Notes: generated by a model not told the origin, from the letters alone. 64,000 bases of DNA from Cristatella mucedo (GCA_009760855.2 WPIO01000037.1:2239001-2303000), one strand, 5' to 3'. Counted from the stretch's first letter, positions 1 through 12,396 are shown. Made by a program: numbers and translations.

Positions 1-329
1 CGGAGTGCAGAAGGAGGCGTCGGAGCTGCGAGCGAGCCTGCGCGAGGTGGAGAAGGCTCGGCTGGACGCGCGCCGAGAGCTGCAGGAGCTGCGCCGCCAG
101 GTGAAGCTGCTCGACGGAGAGCGAAGCAAGCTGGGCAAGGAGGTGTCCGACCTGCAGGCTCGCGTCGCCCACGACGAGGTCAAGGACGAAGAGTCTCGCA
201 AGGAATCGTTCGGCCTCAAGCAGAGGGTAGGCACTTGGCTGGGTGCTCGGCCTCGCGGTTTCCCGTTTCCCTCATTGATTAATACCGATCTATCTATGTA
301 TCTATATATATCTATATCTATCAACTTCC

Positions 330-361
<32 letters not shown>

Positions 362-1758
362 ATGTCTAAACGTCGTGTATACGTATGTAAATACACATGT
401 ACATGTGTGTGTATATACTTATGTATAACTGACACGCTTATATTTACTGAAACGACTGCACATAATACCCATACGCATGTTTGCAAATATACATATATAT
501 GTACCTGAATATGCAGCATACGTGTGTCTATGCGTCTGCTCCATCGCTGTCACGCTGTCTTCCAGTCAATGTGCGTCAGCGCCTCAGCGCCTATACCTCT
601 GCATCGTTCTTATTTTCCGCCGCGCCCCTTTCGTGACCCGGTTGCCGAACGCTGCGCGACACCCGCGACCACTTGGCGTTGCTCGCCGCCATAGGTCGTC
701 GAGACGGAGGCCAACCGCGAGGCGCTCCGGAAGGAGCTGGCCAGCGTGCAGCGCCGCCTGGCCGAGTTCGAGGATGAGGTTCGCGTTCGCGAGAAGGACC
801 TGCGCCTCGCGCTGGACGACAGCCGCGCCAACGAGCGCAAGCTGGAGGACAACCGGCGCAACCTGGAGATCCAGCTGGAGAACGCGAGCGGCGACGTCGC
901 GGAGCTGAAGCTGGCGCTGAACGCCTCCGAGGGCCGCGTCGAGGCGCTCGAGTCGCAGCTGGCGCGCCTCGACGGCGTTCGCCGCGACGTCGAGTACAAG
1001 CTGAGCAGCATCCACTCGAGCCTGCGCCGCTCCATCGGCTTCCGCCAGGACGGCGCGGCCGCCGCGGGCGAGCGAGCTCGCAGCCCGAGCCCGCGCCGAG
1101 GCGCCAGGCCGATGTCGCCGACCAAAGGTGGGCGTCGCTAGAGCTCTCGCGAGCGAGCGAGCTGTGCTGCTCGCGCTTGGACGGCCATGCTTGGCGGCCA
1201 TGCTTGAGCGGCCTTGAGCGTGAGCGGCCATGCTTGAACTTGTTTGAAACGCTCGCTTCTCGCCTCGGCCAGGCTTTGACAACACGTACGCGACGACCAC
1301 GGACGGCCGCGGCAGCCCGATCCCGACGCTGGGCCGACCCGACAGTCCCAGCCGCGCGCTGTCGCCCAGCCGCGCGGCCGCAGGCGACGAGTCGCTGGTG
1401 GCCGCGTCCGAGATCGACCCGGAGGCGGTGCGCGTGGCGCTGCGAGACTACGTGACGCAGGTGGCGGCCACGGAGCGCGACCGCGACGACTCGCTGTCGC
1501 AGTGCCGAAACCTGATGGCGCAGCTGAGCGAGGCGAGCGAGGAGCGAGACCGGGCCGAGGCGCGCCTGCAGCAGCTGCAGAAGTCGCTCGGCGAAGTGGA
1601 GGAAGGTAAGTGCTCGTCTGAGCGAAGGGCAACAGCAAGACCGGCCGACGCGTGCCTGCGTTCGTGTCACCTTGTACACCCACCCCCTTACCTTCAGCGA
1701 CGATCTCGCCTCGAGCGCTAGCTGCCGCCGAGCGATCCGCACGGCCCAATGAAACTTG

Positions 1759-1807
<49 letters not shown>

Positions 1808-4800
1808 CGGTCTAACACGGGAGTCTGCGTTGCAGACAAGCGCGGCATCGACGGTCGTCTGGCTAGCGCGCAGACGGCCATGGTTCTGCAAGAGGAGACG
1901 ATTCGGCGAAACGAGCGAGAGCGCAAGGTGCTCGTCGACAAGGTCAGCAACCTGGAGCGCACTCTGGCGGCCTCCGAGTCGGACCGCCGCCAGCTGCTCG
2001 ACCGCACCAACAAGCTCAAGCAGGACGTCGCCAAGCTGGAGGACGAGAAGAAGGCGTTGCGGGCCGCCCTTGAGGACGCCGAGAACCGTGGCACCAAGCT
2101 GGAGCTGCAGCGTCGCTCACTCGAGGGTGACATCCAACGCATGAAGCTCGTCATGAACGACAAGGACACCGAAATTCAGGTGACTTCGGCGCTGCTTGCC
2201 CTGCCGCGCTGCTCGGCTCCTGCAGTTCGAGGCACGTCCGGTGGTGGTGGCGGCGGCTGTAGTCGAGAAGATAGCGGCGGAAGCCGGAAACCGAGATCTC
2301 GCCGAAGCTCTCGCGGCCGGACCGTCGATGCACGCCAGGTGCGATGTGGCTCGGCCGACGCCTCGCCGTCGTGCGATCGCCTCACGGCCAAATTGTCTTT
2401 GTGTCACAGGTCCTGCAGGATCGCATCGAGAGCATCACCAAGAGCGTGCAGGACGCCGAGGGACGTTCGCAGTCGCTGCAGCTCACCGTGGACCGGCTCA
2501 GCCTGTCGCTCGCCAAGACGGAGGAGGAGGAGGGCGTGCAGAAGGAGCGTGTGCAGTCGCTCAACCTGTCGCTGTCGGAGAGCAACGCGGCCATCAACGA
2601 CCTGCAGGAGCGCGTGCAGCAGCTGCAGCGTGCGCTCACCAGCAGCGAGCACGACCGCCGTGTCCTGCAGGAGCGCCTCGACACGACCAGGCGAGTGGCG
2701 CCCTGCGGCGCTGCCGGCGCGGAGAGCCTCGCGTCACATCCGGCTGCGGCTCAGGACTGTGTTCGCATGCGCTGCGGCAGCGACAGGCAGTCAACGACGA
2801 TTCCTATTAGAGACTGCCACGCCGACGGTGGCCTGGCAGAGAGTTAAGGCGAGGGCCCCTGCCTTTGGCTTGCCTCCCCCCCCCCCGCCCCGCGGTCTTA
2901 CCCTGACTTTGACTCGCCTGTACCCCCCCCCCCACCGAGGTCCTCTCTGGCCTTTGGGTCGCCTCTACCGCCACCCCGGCAGTCCTCCCCGGCCTTCGGC
3001 TCGCCTCTCTTCCCCACGCCCCACGGTTCTCCGTAGTGTGGCTGGCACCGCCCAGGCGGAGCGGTCAAGCGAGCTTCGCAGGACGAGGCGGCGTTGGCGA
3101 CGCTGACAACGCCCGGTCGCCTCGGCGCTTCGCCAGTCGAGGGCAGCGTGGTAAGGGCAGCACCGGATTTTACAGGCAAGGACTTAGCGAGGCGAAGAAG
3201 CAGAACCACAGCCTCATGGAGCGAGTCCAGGCGCTGACCACGGAGCTCTCCGACAACGAGCTGCGGCGAAACGAGGTCGAAGGGCAGCTGCGTCAGAGCC
3301 ACGCGGTATGCCGTGCTCGAGTGTGCCCACGCCCCGGCCGCCAGCTGCCGCCGCCATATTGCCGCGCCCCGCCTGCCTTATAGCCGCGCCTCTCTGCTGC
3401 CGTGCTCGCTCGAGGTCCTAGCCGGCGATCCCTCGCTGACGCATGGCCGCTTAAAGCTCGACGTTTATCGCGAGGAGCGAAACAACAACTCGGAGCGGAC
3501 GCCAGCTCACGCTCGAGTAGCAGCAGCAGCAGCGAGCCTTCGTTCGAGTCGGTCGTGTAGCAGCAGCGGTGTGGGGTGGGTGCGGCGTCGCGTTGCAGGC
3601 CATCGTGCAGCGACAGGAGGCGGAGCAGGAGCTGAACCAGAAGTTTCAGAAGGTGCAGACCGACCGGCAGGCTCTGCAGGAGCGAGTGGCCTCGCTGCAG
3701 CGCGCTCTGGCCGCCGTCGAGACGGAGAAGCGTGACATCGAGCGACTGCAGTCGCGCCTCGAGAAGGACAAGTCGGCGCTGAAGAAGACTCTGGACAAGG
3801 TGACGCAGCTCTCTAGTCCAGTTCTCTCGCGGCTCTCATTGCAAATCTCTCTCGGCGCAGCGGCGGACGGCTTTCGCGACCGGACTGAACTCGGCAGCAA
3901 GCTCAGCGCTCGCGACGATGCCGGGCTCGGCAGGCGACACGTGACACGTTTCGGTAAAGCTCTGGGCCGTGGAATTGCGGCTAGCGACTTTTGGGTGCAT
4001 CGTGTGCATGTACGAAGGCGTAACGGCAGTGGCCCAGCGCGGCAATAACGAAGAGTGCCTCTACCTTAACATAACGAGTTCGTATATATGGCAACACAGC
4101 AACGGGTGGTCGCAAGCGTTCAACAGCGGCCATAGCGCAACCAAATGAAATTATGTACATATAGCTCTCGTATTGTTCAGTGGCTCTAGAACGCAGCTCA
4201 GCTCCAATGCAGAGGTACCAACTCGTATGATACAACTGACAGCCTATGACCTCGGCCTATGACCTATGGCTTCGGCTTTCATGCCGAGTTGGCCATGGGT
4301 TATCGCACATGCGGTTCCTAGCCAATGAATACAATGAGCCGCGACTAATAAACATCAGTCATAAGCTGGCTCGTTTAGCAGGTTTAGCCGTTTCAGCGTC
4401 TCTTGCTATCGCCGCCAAAATGTCCTGCCCACCAGTGTACGACAGCTCGTGGCTGGTGCGAACGGTTTCACGAAGTTTCCACGACGAAGGTGGGCGTATA
4501 CATTCAGCTCCGCTTTAGAAGGGGAATGAGATGCGTATTAATTGAGTCTATAAAGGCCCTCTTAAATTTCGCCGCTCCGATCCTCCGAAGCGCCTCCTAG
4601 TGCGCCAGAGACACCGTCTACCAATTTTCCGGTCATCTGCGGAAGCGAAAACTGCCAGTTCACGCTCGCCGTGGCTCTCTGCCAGCGACGCCGCCTTCTC
4701 CGCCGGCAGAGTCGTCCCGACTCGCTGACAGCTGCGCCCGCTCTCGCCCTTCGCCTCGCCTCACGCCCGCTCTCGCCGTTGCCACGCCGCCAGGTGGAGC

Positions 4801-5946
4801 GAGAGAAGCTGCTGACAGAGGAGGTGGCCAGCCGCTCGCAGATTGAAAAGTCGTCGCTCGACCAAAGCCTCCAGCAGCTGGAGGAGCAGAACGTCGAGCA
4901 GCAGCGGCAGGTGCAGAACCTGCAGGCCCAGCTCGCCGAACTCGAGCAGCAGCACGCGCAGAGGTGAGCCAGCGATCGGGCGGCTGCTGCGACCAATATG
5001 GCGGAAGCAGAGGCGTCCGTGGTAACCAATGCCGGATGCGCTGGCCATGGCTGGCCGTCAGCCGCCCGAGCTTTTCTTGGCGCGGCCGTCGTAAGTGAGA
5101 GGAGCGCGAGCGAGAGTGGCGACACCGAGCTCGAGCTGAACTTGAACTTGCACGCGAATGCGTGTTTGCAGGCTGATCGATCTCACCACGCGCCACCGTG
5201 CGGAGACCGAGATGGAGACGGAGCGCCTGCGCTCGGCGCAGCTGCAGGCCGAGCGCACGCTGGAGGTTCGCGAGCGAGCGCACAGACAGAGAATCAAGGG
5301 CCTCGAGGAGCAGGTTCGACCCCGGGCGGCGGCGCGCTGAGCGCAGCGCCTCGCGTGGCGAGCAAGCGACCGTGCGCCAGGCCAGCAGCGCATTGATGCT
5401 TGGGGGCGGGGCGGCTTGAGAGCTGTTCGACAGTGAAGCGGCGATCCGTGCGCTTCACTGTCGACACCCTGGTTGGTCGAATCGAGTCCCGGCAGCGGTA
5501 CCGGATGCCCGACGTCGATCGCTGGGTCGCCATTGTTCCGCATCCTTTTCGTCGGTCCGCAGATCGCCACCCTGAAGGATCAGCTGTCGCAGGAGATCAA
5601 GAAGCGTCAGGCGTACATATCGCGCTCGGCCAACGCGGGAGACGAGATTCGCAGCATCCGCAACATCCTCGACGGCTCGCTGTCGGCCGTCTCTCGAGAC
5701 CCTAACCTCGACAGCCTGCTGCTCGAGCAGGAGACGCGCCGGCTCGACGACACATTCGGCGGCGCCGCGGCACCGACACGCCTGTCGCCACGGCGGCGGT
5801 CGCCGACGCGCAGCACGTCGCCCATACGGCTAGGGCGCATCACGTCGACGCCGCAGTCGGGCATCGGCAGTGCGAGCCGCCGCGGAGGAGACCGGCGCAC
5901 CATCAGTCCTTCTCCGGTTGGCTCCCTGCGAGCCAAGAAGAATTAG
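1..5946 (+). CDS. CROCC: Rootletin (ciliary rootlet coiled-coil protein), C-terminal part, 10 exons
   Basis: Structural protein that polymerises into the ciliary rootlet below basal bodies. Exons: 1-226 (cut by the window edge), 695-1127, 1273-1605, 1836-2179, 2410-2690, 3176-3305, 3599-3799, 4794-4963, 5172-5313, 5563-5946. All phases agree and give about 880 residues ending in a TAG stop. Almost the whole product is heptad coiled coil rich in E, Q, R and L. A Ser/Pro/Arg linker (SPSPRR, then SPSRALSPSR) interrupts it, as in vertebrate CROCC, and the linker is followed by the diagnostic DPEAVR.ALR segment. Other near-identical blocks are KLELQRRSLEG, LQERLD..RQ.LSEA+KQ and RERAHRQR+KGLEEQ. 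The tail after the coiled coil is basic with SP/TP repeats. Intron 5 has a GC donor. Third codon positions are overwhelmingly G/C. Family assignment rests on remembered alignment to human CROCC and is very secure; the N-terminal half lies outside the window. Confidence 0.95.
227..694 (+). other. Rootletin intron with (TA)n and AT-rich tract
   Basis: GTAGGC donor and TAG acceptor. The intron body is AT-rich, unlike the flanking exons, with a (TA)n run at about 339-361 and CATA-rich sequence to about 500. Confidence 0.85.
1762..1804. repeat. (GA)n microsatellite in rootletin intron 3
   Basis: Uninterrupted GA dinucleotides about 30 bases upstream of the exon 4 acceptor at 1835. The sense strand is purine, so it cannot serve as a polypyrimidine tract. 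Confidence 0.95.
2691..3175 (+). other. GC-AG intron of rootletin
   Basis: The donor reads CAG/GCGAGT and the acceptor TTTTACAG. Only this boundary gives the reading T-R-Q-G-L-S-E-A-K-K-Q expected from human rootletin (A-R-Q-A-L-S-E-A-R-K-Q). The nearest GT (2695) would shift the frame. Confidence 0.85.
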
Positions 5947-5959
5947 GCCCCGCCGACGA

Positions 5960-5998
5960 CGATGCAGCGAGCGGCCGCGATGGCCGCTCGCTGCATCG
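5960..5998 (+). promoter_or_regulatory. Perfect stem-loop in rootletin 3' UTR
   Basis: A 17-bp perfect inverted repeat (CGATGCAGCGAGCGGCC and its complement) around the 5-base loop GCGAT, starting 14 bases after the stop codon. As RNA it would be a very stable GC-rich hairpin. Its function is unknown; the sequence is not the histone stem-loop. Confidence 0.7.
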
Positions 5999-7560
5999 AG
6001 ATCGGCTGCCGTCGCCTCGCTCGACGCCGTCGCTCCGGCCCACGCTGCCGCTGGGAGCTTCGCACTTGCGTGTCCGCGTGCTACATTGGTGATCGTGCCC
6101 CCCTTGTTTTTTCCTTTCTTTCGTGTGCTACCTGCCTTTCCGTCAGCGAGCTTTGTCTGCCGTGCGAATGCTTAAAGGGCACAGGAGAAGTCGCGATGTC
6201 TACCGAGAGGCCTATATTTTTGCTCTCTATTTTTACATGCCGCCAACGATAGCCAGTAGGAGGCGGCGCGAGAATCGCCGGAGATCGGAGGGCCGAGCAG
6301 AGGCCGCGATCGGATGACAGCGAGCGAGCCCGTCCTGCGTGACCGTAGCTGCTAGAGACGACGTAGCGTTCTGCACTTGGTAGTTGCTTGCACTAGAAGT
6401 GGACCACCGAACCGACCGGCGGCAGCCGTGCAAAGGCGATTGGCCGAGTGATTCTGAATGGTGCCGGGTGGCGACCATGTTGTTTTTCGGCAGCCATGTT
6501 GTGTGGCTGCGGATCGCGAAGCCGGAGCCCTGAACGCGTGGCGCGACTGCCGTCTGACGTCGGTTCGTGCTCTAACGCCCGCCGTAACGTACTCGTGAAT
6601 GACGCTATTTCGAAATATAGCCTGAAACGCATTGCCTGGCTTCGCTCGCTCCACTCCGCCACCGACCGGCTCCTGCACACGAGGCCGAACGCGACGCTTT
6701 GCGCCGGGCCGTTTCGGACGAACGACTCGCTCTGGAATGACGACAGGCGATGCGATAGCCTGCAGGCTCGACTAGTGCACACAGTGCGCAGGGCAACGCT
6801 ACCGGCCGTTGTTTTCGTAGCGCCAGCAGCGCTTTGCAGCGCACACTAGGCAGCGCTACTTTCGCTCAGGAAAGCCAGCCAGCATCGGGCAGCATCGAGC
6901 CGAGCAGAGTGGGGAGAGCCGGCAGAGTGAGGCTCTTCACGCGCTGCGCTCGGCTCAGTAATTGAATGGGCTAAACCCTCGCTCGGCTCAGTAACTGAAT
7001 GGGCTAAACCCTCGGCGCTGGGAGATTATTATTTGAGGGCGCTGACACGCAGGCCCGATGAGGCTGTCGTCATGGCGGCGCCGAAGAGCCACGAGAGCTT
7101 TAACGCTCCCAAAGCCAAATGGTCCAGCGCTGTTGAGCGGTGCGAGGTCACTGCACTGGGCTACATCAAGCAGCTGTAGGCTGCGAGAATCTCTTGGACT
7201 GGTTGGGCGAGCTGTTCCGCCGCCCGGCCCCCCCACCGCCGTCAAGCTCGCTAGCCCAGAGCGAGCAAAGGAAACTGGCCCGGGCCGTTTGTCTCGGAGG
7301 TCTTGGCCACCAGTGGGTAGCTCCGGGCAAGCGATGCTTGCTGTTGGCCGCGCGAAGCGCGGCACAATGCGCTCGACAGACATCTCCGAGCGGCGCCATT
7401 GTTCTCGTCCGTTGTCATATATCGAACATTCTCGGTCGATGCTGCCTTGCGTGTCAGCAGGTCAGGGGGAAGCTAAAATGAAAAGCTGCCAGACACGTAC
7501 CGGGCCTTTAACAGCGGGTCTCGCTCGCTACGCCCTTAGCGGCGGTGCGAAAGTGTCTGC
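5999..7560. other. Rootletin downstream region, no recognised gene
   Basis: GC-rich, CpG-rich DNA with many short open frames and no recognisable domain. Holds a 33-bp direct duplication (6948-6980 and 6981-7013) and a 35-codon frame with a good start context (7072-7179). No AATAAA is seen close to the rootletin stop. Confidence 0.5.
6948..7013. repeat. 33-bp tandem duplication
   Basis: Two adjacent copies of a 33-base unit beginning GCTCGGCTCAGTAA, with one difference. Confidence 0.85.
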
Positions 7561-7573
7561 TCAAAATGGCAGG

Positions 7574-7673
7574 CAGTTTGAAATGGCCGTCAGCCTGAAA
7601 TAACCCGTAGTCTGAAATGGCCAGCAGTCTGAAATGGCCGCCAGTCTGAAATGGCCGCCAGTTTGAAATGACC
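7574..7673. repeat. 17-bp minisatellite
   Basis: About six copies of a unit close to CAGTCTGAAATGGCCGC with scattered substitutions. The period is not a multiple of three, so it is unlikely to be coding. Confidence 0.85.
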
Positions 7674-7839
7674 GGCACGAGCGCCGGTCACCTGGTACAC
7701 CCGCTTCGACGGCGGCAGCGGCGGAGAGCTGTATCATTCCCTGCTCAAACGAAAGATGAGTGTTTCGTCGCACTTTGCGGTTGCGAGTAGGAGCAAGCGT
7801 GCCGGCTTCTTCCGTGAGCCGAAGCTTCCGTCTCCGCTA

Positions 7840-7984
7840 GATAGTTATAACTTTATATTATATATATTTATATTATATATTTGTTTTATATATATCTATT
7901 TATATTATATATATATGTATATATATTATATTATATATATATATTATATTAGTTATAACTATCCAACTATCAATAGATAGTTGG
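7840..7984. repeat. AT-rich palindromic element
   Basis: Thirteen-bp perfect inverted repeats (GATAGTTATAACT at 7840-7852 and its complement at 7951-7963) enclose about 98 bp of TATA-rich DNA. A second small hairpin (CCAACTATC / GATAGTTGG, loop AATA) follows directly. Could be a tiny MITE or an expanded cruciform-prone microsatellite. Confidence 0.6.
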
Positions 7985-8461
7985 CCGCTGCCCGCCGCCG
8001 CCAAATGAACGCTCGACCTAACCAGGTTCATTCAATCTGGGGCGGCAGACCAGCGCAATAGAAACGGGCAAACCTCGAGACACTCACCTGCCGGAAACCG
8101 GCCTAACTCGGTGAAATTCCCTCGGAGAGCCTCGGCTCGCGTCATTTAACGCTATATAATATAGCGTTATACAATAGTATCGCTTCTGTATGACGAATGG
8201 TCATTCGCTATAAGCCCACTTGGGCACGAAGTTCGAGTCTGCTTACTTCATTTCATGATACCTAATAATAACGCAATACTGGCTCTGGCTTGCTTTTGTA
8301 ACTGCGGTAGTCAATAGCTGAAGGTCAAGGCCGCCTTACCACATGGCTGCCAAGGATGGCGATTTAGCTTGAACGACTCAGCTCTTCGCATTTTTCCAGT
8401 GCGACCAAAGCGAGAAAAATTTGACGCGTGAAACAGAAAGACGGGGAGATAAAGAAAAAGA

Positions 8462-8762
8462 TCAGAGAGGGAGAGAGAGAGAGAGCAGACCAAGTGAGGC
8501 GTTAATAAACATTATTGCAGGTGGTTGGATTGCTAAAGAGAGAAATAGAGGAAGAGAGAGAGAGGATGAGGGAGAAGGGTAAAATGGGAAAAGGATGGGT
8601 AGGGAAAGAGACGAGAGGGATGGAAGGGCAGGAAGCGGTAGATGATAGAGAGAAAGGTAGGAAACGAGACGGGAGGGACGAAGGCAATAATAATCAAAGT
8701 GAGATTAGGGATAAAGAGAAAGAGAGAGAAGTAGAGAGAGGGCGAGAGAGAGAGAGAGAGTG
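8462..8762. repeat. GA-rich purine tract
   Basis: Imperfect (GA)n and GGA-rich sequence over 300 bases on the + strand. The open frames through it are repeat artefacts. Confidence 0.9.
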
Positions 8763-9688
8763 ACAGAAAAAGAGAAATGCAAGAGAGCATACAAAACAGG
8801 TTTCCAAATAATTATCGTGCTTTCTTTCATTTCATCTAGAGCAGTTTGCAACGAGCCAAAGCGGCGAGGACTCGAGGCGACTGAGAACCGGCCAGTGCGG
8901 GCCATCGACCTGCTTCCACTATGGGTGACGGAAGTGGCGAAGGCCACCGAGTATTCGCCATTTCCGCCACGCCGTCAATGCGGCACCGACTCTCGGGATC
9001 CCGCTGCAGGACGCTGCCTATCGCGAGTCGCGGACATCGAGCCGCGTTTGTTTGACTGGCGAGCTCGAGCTGAAAGCCTCAGCGGCGGCCGCGGCGGCTC
9101 GAGTCGCTGCCGCCTCAGCCGTGGAGACTGCTCTCGGCTTTCCTCCAACAAAGCTCGGCGGCTCGCTGTGGCCACGCGAACCGAGTTTTCGCTCTCGCTA
9201 CGAGCGCTCGGCAAACAGAAATGCACTCGGCAGGTGCAAGAATTGCGGATCAGCAAAACCGAAAGCCGCGACGTCAATGCGTCACTCGCGAGTCGCGCCA
9301 GCTATGTAAATAGCCAATCGCCAGCTAATCGCACTCGAAGCGATACTTTCCGCCACCCCAGCCAGCCAATATGGCCGACTGACGACCCTCGATGCTGCCT
9401 TGGATTGACGCGGAGCTCGTACGTCACAGTGGACGCCTTTCGCGAGACTCGGATACCGGGCGTGCATTGGTTCTCTACAAATGCGACGCTTGTAGCGTGC
9501 AACATGAAATTAATTGATTTCCAGGACGTTCGCACACTACGCTGCTACGCGCAAATAGAGTCTGTGCACGTTAGGTTAGAGGTTATAGGCTGCTTTACAT
9601 TTCAGTGGTCATGCCATGCTGCACGATGCACGTCATATTGGTAATTTCTTTGATTATAAGCATTCGATTCATTAATTCGTTGATTTGG
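8763..9688. other. CpG-rich stretch, no recognised gene
   Basis: One frame stays open from 8760 to 9644 (294 codons). It begins in the GA repeat, has no recognisable domain and shows mixed composition. I regard it as fortuitous. Confidence 0.4.
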
Positions 9689-9871
9689 TGAGCCGTGATG
9701 GCTTGCACTAGGTAAGGCGGTTGCTTTTCACGACCTCGGCCCCGAGGTCGTGGGCTCGATGCTGCGGTGGGCGATCCTTTATCGCCACTGCAAGCGGTGG
9801 TGATAGCCGTCAAGGCTCTTCTGTCGCTATAGAAAAAGAGGCTGTTTAAGCAGCTGGTGTTATTTTTTTAT
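9689..9871 (+). mobile_element. SINE-A (tRNA-derived SINE)
   Basis: tRNA-like head with an A-box-like segment (TGGCTTGCACTAGG) and a B-box-like GGCTCGATGC, then a conserved body (GGGCGATCCTTTATCGCC, GCTCTTCTGTCGCTAT, ending near CAGCTGGT). Four more copies with the same head-body order occur in the window. The head carries an 11-bp perfect hairpin, CACGACCTCGG and its complement. Confidence 0.8.
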
Positions 9872-11687
9872 CAGGCTGCAGCAATAGAAGATTCTACTGA
9901 CATGGAACATTGAAGTAAAATTTACATGGAACATTGAAATGCTAGGCTAATTTAAACGCTCAAACGGTTAAAACCTAGGAGGGTTTTTCATACGGTGGCC
10001 ATAGAAATCCAGCTGCTTTCGCTCTCTGCGTTAGAAGGTCAGAAGGCACGACCGGTGCCTCTCGTGCTTCCGCTTGGCAATGCTGACATGGCGGATGTAA
10101 ACGGCATGCTGCAGAAGCCGGAAGAGCTTTTCTTGTCGAAAAAAACTTGCATGAGAGAATGCGGTAGAAGCAGAAGCCTGAGGAAGATTGTGATCTTTCA
10201 CGGGCACAAGCTAGTATTAATAAGAAAAGTAATTGTTTTTCTATATGCCCTGCGAGAACTTAATGTCTATTCAGGTGCTTTACAACTTGCCACAGGAAAA
10301 GCAGTAACCCATAGTTAGTGACAAGTATAGCGTCCTGATCAGGCAAGCATGCAAAAGCACAGAGACAGTATTCTCAGATGAAGCTTGAAGCGGAAGCTTA
10401 CAAAATACCGCTTCTCAGTACGACCCTCAGTTAGTAACACTCGCTCAATTGTAATTAGCTAATCACTTGTAGTTTTGCTTGAATGAACTCGCAAGATTTT
10501 AAGAACAGATGTTTTTTTCGGCAGTGGCCAATTTTCTTAAAAACCGACGATACTTCAAATAGCTTGTTTTTTAGGTTTTATGAAGACCTGCTTAGCTTTG
10601 GCTTAAGATATTACGGCAAAACAATTGAAAGGAAACTGCTCTTCCGAGTGGACCAAAAGATCAGGTGTGAAGCCTCAAAAAGTTCACCTCTAAAAAATAG
10701 ATCTTACCGAAATTCTCTTTTACGTCTAGAGCTCCAAAAGCATCTACACGGCATCAAAAAGTATACTGCTATCAGCTAGTTTCCTTAATCTTCCACAACG
10801 TGCACTTTTAACTAAGCCACGAGAGACAATAGCGTTCATTTAGACTTGCCGAGTCATAAGCGAATGGTGTACTGATTTAAACTGCAGTTTCAATTTCATA
10901 GCAAGCGCTCTCAGCTCAGTTTTGGCAATCCGACAGCATTGCATGAACGTCTACTTGGTAAAAAAACAAGACCTGCAGGGTCATCGGATCATCTGGTAAA
11001 GAATCGTCGAGTATATTAAAATTCTTATTTAAATATCTCTCCGCTTTTGACAACCTTCTTTGCTGTACTCTCGTTCTATGACTACAACTACAAAACAAAG
11101 TGTTTATGTGACTTTAGAGACAGAACGACGGACAAACTAAAACGAACCGGGCTCGTTATAAGGGTTGATTAGCAAATGCATTGATACTCAGCCATGAGTA
11201 TTTTGACAGATCGAATGCCCGAAATAGCCCAGTTAATCAGTTAATGTTTCACATATTTTCAAAACACAGAACGAGCCCTAAGTTAATTGATCCAAACTAA
11301 AATTTCTGGCTTTTCGATGATGACGAGTTATTTTCTTGTCACCGTTAATTTGAGAGATGAGCGTCGACTAATAGCTAATTATGCTATTATTACATAATAG
11401 TATAATATATATTAATAGTTCATTAGTTTCGAATTCCTTAGCTCGGAAAAATTACATAATTTTTTTCGTCCTCAGGCACACAATTACTTTAGTTGTTTGC
11501 AGCTAATCCTGAGTTTGCTAAGGAAGCGAGCACAACTGGTCTTTACCGGCTCCGCGATGGTCGCGAACAAGTCGCACCATGCCTGAGGTGACTATAAGTA
11601 CGCCTTAGGCGGATCTACATGTGGGGGGGGGTTAAAGGCTTGTAGTGCCAAAGGCTGATTGGTAGAGACACGATTGTTCTGATTGGT
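9872..11687. other. AT-rich DNA with a faint LINE tail, no gene seen
   Basis: About 10220-10310 resembles a degraded LINE-A 3' end on the - strand. The remainder is AT-rich. A 98-codon open frame at 10483-10779 has no recognisable features. Confidence 0.5.
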
Positions 11688-12396
11688 GGCATCTCGTCTC
11701 GACTTCTGCAACTCACTGCTTACTGGCCTACCAGCATGTGCGATCAGGCGATTGCAGCTGGTGCAAAACTCTGCAGCTAGGCTTGTCTGTCGTGAGCGTC
11801 GCAGTTGCCACATTACTCCACTTCTCGCCGACCTGCACTGGTTACCAGTCAAGCAACGGATTGACTTCAAGGTTTTGTCGCTCACTTTTAGGTCTCTTCC
11901 TTCTATGGCTCCAGCCTATCTTTCAGATATACTACCCCATCAGGCAAAGCATCGTACCACTCGCTTTTCGGAATCCAACAGTCTACAAATACCTCGTACA
12001 AACCTTAAATCCTTTGGAGACCGTGCATTTAGCTCGTATGCTCCCACAGCCTGGAACTCCCTCCCGACCTGCGTCAGAACATCCCCTGACCTGACCACAT
12101 TTAAAAGAAACTTAAAAACATACCTATTTAGGACAGCATTTAGTGGGTCCTTGTGATTCGTCCTCGATGTGCTTATGCGTGCTGACACTGTTCATGCTGC
12201 CACTAACCACATTTGCATGCTGACCCAGTGCATGTAACCCCTAACCATGTTATTCATTTTGTTTGTTTTTCAAGCAGTATTGTACTTACTATTCTATTGC
12301 GTATCACTTTGCAGCAAATGTAAAGCGCCTAGAAAGAGATTAAGTTCTCTGAGGGCGCTTTATAAAGTGCAATATTATTATTATTATTATTATTGG
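11688..12396 (+). mobile_element. LINE-A copy, 3' end of RT ORF plus 3' UTR
   Basis: Truncated CR1/L2-type non-LTR retrotransposon. The frame open to 12156 encodes the C-terminal region after the palm: motifs SRLDFCNSLL, RLQLVQNSAARLV, LHWLPVKQRIDFK and APTAWNSLP. The 3' UTR ends with a short segment (AAAGCGCCTAGAAAGAGATT) and an (ATT)n tail at about 12375-12396. Nearly identical by eye to the copy at 36531-37335, so it is young. 5' truncated and unable to move alone. Confidence 0.88.

Noticed and set aside
584-2169. Long - strand frames opposite rootletin
   Set aside because: Shadows of a coding strand with extreme GC3; the + strand frame has clear rootletin homology and splice sites.
8760-9644. 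294-codon + strand frame
   Set aside because: Starts in a GA repeat, no domain, composition unlike the real genes here; likely chance openness.
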